NCBI RefSeq assembly: GCF_002109385.1
Contig: NZ_CP020814.1
Coordinates: 2,689,501 to 2,753,500, forward strand
DNA from: Halalkalibacter krulwichiae
Lineage (GTDB): Bacteria; Bacillota; Bacilli; Bacillales; Bacillaceae_D
Length of the DNA stretch: 64,000 nucleotides
Direction of reading: 5' to 3'
Part shown: in pieces, positions 62,119 to 64,000 of the stretch
How the letters are laid out: the number at the start of each line of letters is the position of its first letter
Numbering within the stretch: the stretch's first letter is position 1
Position numbers and translations under genes: made by a program
The notes under the pieces: generated by a model
Database searches by the model: none
Seen by the model: the letters and a program-made list of their open reading frames with translations, nothing else
What the model was told of the DNA's origin: nothing

Positions 62119-62767
62119 ACTTTCCATTCAAGTATTGGTCATAGTGTACATTTCTCTGAAAGACTACATCCTCATCACCTGTATATCCTTCAATCCCTGT
62201 AGATAAGAATCCTTCAATTTCCTCTACATACCCGATTAGTTCACCCGTTTCTTCAAGAGATGAATCTTCATATACCATTGGCAATTCATTAAATTCAGCA
62301 ACCGATTGGTACGCATCTTCAGCATCAAATTCCGTTTCATCATCATCTCCGTCAAAATTATAACGTCTGAATCCTCCCAGGACTGTTTCCTCTGAAGGTC
62401 GATCATCTGTTATTGTATTATTGACTGCACTTACTATAGTACGCGCTGCTGGGTTAGCCTCTAATCGTTCATAAGGAATTTGTTGGCCTGTTACTTCACA
62501 AATACCAAACGTTTCATTACTAAATTTATCAAGTGCATGCTCAATTTCCTCATGTTCTCTTTCAAGTTTCTCAAGCAATGCAAAATCCTTCTCTCGCTCA
62601 TATAAATCTGTAGCTACATCTGCAGGGTGATTATCATATTGAGACAATTCACCAGTAGAAAAAGACAAGGTTCGGTTTTGTTCTTCTTGAAAATGATGAT
62701 TAATTTGTTCTTCTACAGCTTTTTTACGTTGTTGTAAAGCTGCTTTAATTTTTGTATAGTCCTGCAT
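62117..62767 (-). CDS. ylyA: YlyA/YteA family TraR/DksA-type regulator
   Basis: A 216-residue protein with an N-terminal coiled coil (IKAALQQRKKAVEEQINHHF) and a DksA-like C-terminal fold (FGICEVTGQQIPYERLEANP, about 113-132). Only one of the four zinc cysteines is present, so the finger is degenerate. An acidic tail follows. B. subtilis YlyA, in the same place between lspA and ileS, binds RNA polymerase and affects spore germination genes. The ATG at 62767 lies 5 nt after GGGGGAG; the frame stays open to 62887 but that part is not credible. Confidence 0.88.
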   Translation of the reverse strand: MQDYTKIKAALQQRKKAVEEQINHHFQEEQNRTLSFSTGELSQYDNHPADVATDLYEREKDFALLEKLEREHEEIEHALDKFSNETFGICEVTGQQIPYERLEANPAARTIVSAVNNTITDDRPSEETVLGGFRRYNFDGDDDETEFDAEDAYQSVAEFNELPMVYEDSSLEETGELIGYVEEIEGFLSTGIEGYTGDEDVVFQRNVHYDQYLNGK

Positions 62768-62866
62768 TTCATCTCCCCCAATAAAGAAATGACGTCTGTG
62801 ACGTTCCTTATTATTGTGACCATCAATAGGAGATATAGCCAACACAACATTTAACAACAGCAAACA

Positions 62867-62899
62867 GAGCACAAGAAAGGCTTTCACCTTTTTGTGCTC
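62867..62899 (-). terminator. Hairpin terminator after ileS
   Basis: GAGCACAA (62892-62899) pairs with TTGTGCTC (62867-62874) with inner AAAGG/CCTTT pairs, 26 bases after the ileS stop. The following TCTGTTTGCTGTTG is a weak T run. Confidence 0.65.
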
Positions 62900-62924
62900 T
62901 ACAGGAATATGTTATCTAGGCTTA

Positions 62925-64000
62925 TTATTTAGAAATATTTGCATAATAGTTCGTAACGGTCTCTGCACAAGACGAACATAGCCCAGAATGCTCTTCATTC
63001 GAACCAACAGTTGTTGAAACAACCCAACAACGTTCACATGTTTCACCGTCAGCTTGCTCTACTACAATCGCTAAATCATCAAATCGAACAGCACTTTCTG
63101 GTGCTTCATTTACTTCACCCGCTAAGTGAACATCTGAAACGATAAATAACTTCTCAAGGGTTGGAATTTTCGTAAGCAATTGACGAACTTCTCCACTCGT
63201 GTAAAGCGTAATCGAAGCTGTTAAAGACTTACCAATTTTCTTTTCATTACGAGCTTGTTCAAGAGCTTTTAGAACATCATCCCTTACTTCCATAAAATGA
63301 TTCCAAGTCGCCTTTAATTCTTCTACATCACCAAACACTTTTGCTTCAGGCATGTCTGTTAATTGTACACTCTCTTCTTTAACAGAAGGAATATGCTCCC
63401 ACACTTCATCAGCTGTATGACTTAAAATCGGAGATACTAATTTAGTTAAGGCAACAAGCGCTTCATACATCACCGTTTGAATCGCTCGACGATTTGGGTG
63501 ATCAGCATGTTCAATATAAAGCGTATCTTTCGCTAAATCCATATAGAAAGAGCTTAAATCAATTGTACAGAAATTATGAATGGTATGATAGACAGTCGAA
63601 AATTGATATTGATCATAAGCTTGCTTCACTTTTTCAATGACTTCATTTAATTTAACGTGCATGAAGAGATCTACACCACTAAGATCACTAACATAATCTT
63701 TTGCTGGATCAAAATCATGTAAATTCCCTAATAGAAAACGGAATGTATTACGTATCTTACGATAAGATTCAGACACTTGTTTTAAAATCTTATCTGACAC
63801 TCGTACATCTGCTTGATAATCAACTGACGCTACCCATAAGCGTAATATGTCTGCCCCTAGTTGCTTCATTACATCATTCGGTACAACGACATTTCCAATT
63901 GACTTACTCATTTTACGCCCTTCACCATCAAGCGCAAATCCATGACTTAATACACCTTTATAAGGAGCTTTTCCAGTAATCGCCACACTTGTGGAAAGGG
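62925..64000 (-). CDS. ileS: Isoleucyl-tRNA synthetase, C-terminal part (cut by window edge)
   Basis: The frame is open to the right edge, so only the last 358 residues or so are seen. The KMSKS loop of class I synthetases is in [14 protein letters not shown], preceded by [20 protein letters not shown]. The anticodon-binding domain follows, and the C-terminal zinc site is made of CERC and CSSC about 20 residues apart. The HIGH motif and editing domain are outside the window. Confidence 0.98.
   Translation of the reverse strand, partial: LSTSVAITGKAPYKGVLSHGFALDGEGRKMSKSIGNVVVPNDVMKQLGADILRLWVASVDYQADVRVSDKILKQVSESYRKIRNTFRFLLGNLHDFDPAKDYVSDLSGVDLFMHVKLNEVIEKVKQAYDQYQFSTVYHTIHNFCTIDLSSFYMDLAKDTLYIEHADHPNRRAIQTVMYEALVALTKLVSPILSHTADEVWEHIPSVKEESVQLTDMPEAKVFGDVEELKATWNHFMEVRDDVLKALEQARNEKKIGKSLTASITLYTSGEVRQLLTKIPTLEKLFIVSDVHLAGEVNEAPESAVRFDDLAIVVEQADGETCERCWVVSTTVGSNEEHSGLCSSCAETVTNYYANISK

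Noticed and set aside
62768..62887. N-terminal hydrophobic extension of ylyA that looks like a signal peptide
   Set aside because: A strong ribosome binding site lies just before the internal ATG at 62767, and the extension covers the terminator region after ileS. A DksA-like protein would not be secreted.

Overview
The window is 64 kb of conserved chromosome from a low-GC, endospore-forming member of the Bacillaceae (Bacillota). The gene order dprA-sucDC-ylqH-ylqG-rnhB-rbgA-sip-rplS-trmD-rimM-ylqD-khpA-rpsP-ffh-ylxM-ftsY-smc-rnc-acpP-fabG-fabD-plsX-fapR-recG-sdaAA/AB-fakB/fakA-yloU-rpmB-spoVM-rpe-rsgA-prkC-prpC-rlmN-rsmB-fmt-priA-coaBC-rpoZ-gmk-remA-yloC-yloB-rqcH and then pyrE-F-D-K-AB-AA-C-B-P-R-rluD-lspA-ylyA-ileS matches the Bacillus subtilis layout closely. 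A SpoVM peptide of 26 residues and an intact FapR/PyrR regulatory layout support that placement. Protein divergence from B. subtilis suggests a related genus rather than B. subtilis itself (inference). Almost everything lies on the minus strand; only the DUF1128 gene, rpmB and rqcH are on the plus strand.

Layout. Positions 1-2.3 kb hold the 5' end of dprA and succinyl-CoA ligase. From 2.5 to 7.0 kb are ylqH/ylqG (flagellar-export-like proteins), RNase HII, the ribosome assembly GTPase RbgA and a type I signal peptidase. From 7.1 to 13 kb are ribosomal proteins, tRNA and rRNA maturation factors and the SRP system. From 13 to 18 kb are Smc and RNase III, with a plus-strand DUF1128 gene between them. 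From 18 to 24 kb is the fatty acid/phospholipid operon under FapR, then recG. From 23.8 to 28.6 kb are serine dehydratase and the fatty acid kinase system. From 28.7 to 31 kb are rpmB, spoVM, rpe and rsgA. From 31 to 41.4 kb are the PrkC/PrpC signalling pair, translation enzymes, priA, coaBC, rpoZ and gmk. From 42 to 48 kb are remA, yloC, a frameshifted calcium ATPase and rqcH. From 48 to 60.6 kb is a complete de novo pyrimidine operon with three PyrR-type attenuators. The right end has rluD, lspA, ylyA and a truncated ileS.

Regulation readable in the sequence includes sigma-A-like promoters with 17-bp spacers before rpsP, rplS, ylxM-ffh, acpP, fapR, yloC and pyrR. There is a FapR operator at the fapR start site, three pyr attenuators, and many intrinsic terminators that divide the long gene string into units.

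I did not find a new defence, mobile or biosynthetic system. The points most worth checking are two single-base frameshifts at G runs (yloB and the 3' end of pyrD), the absence of def between priA and fmt and of thiN between rpe and spoVM, a structured region upstream of spoVM, several long imperfect palindromes between genes, and a conservative change in the key DR motif of RqcH.
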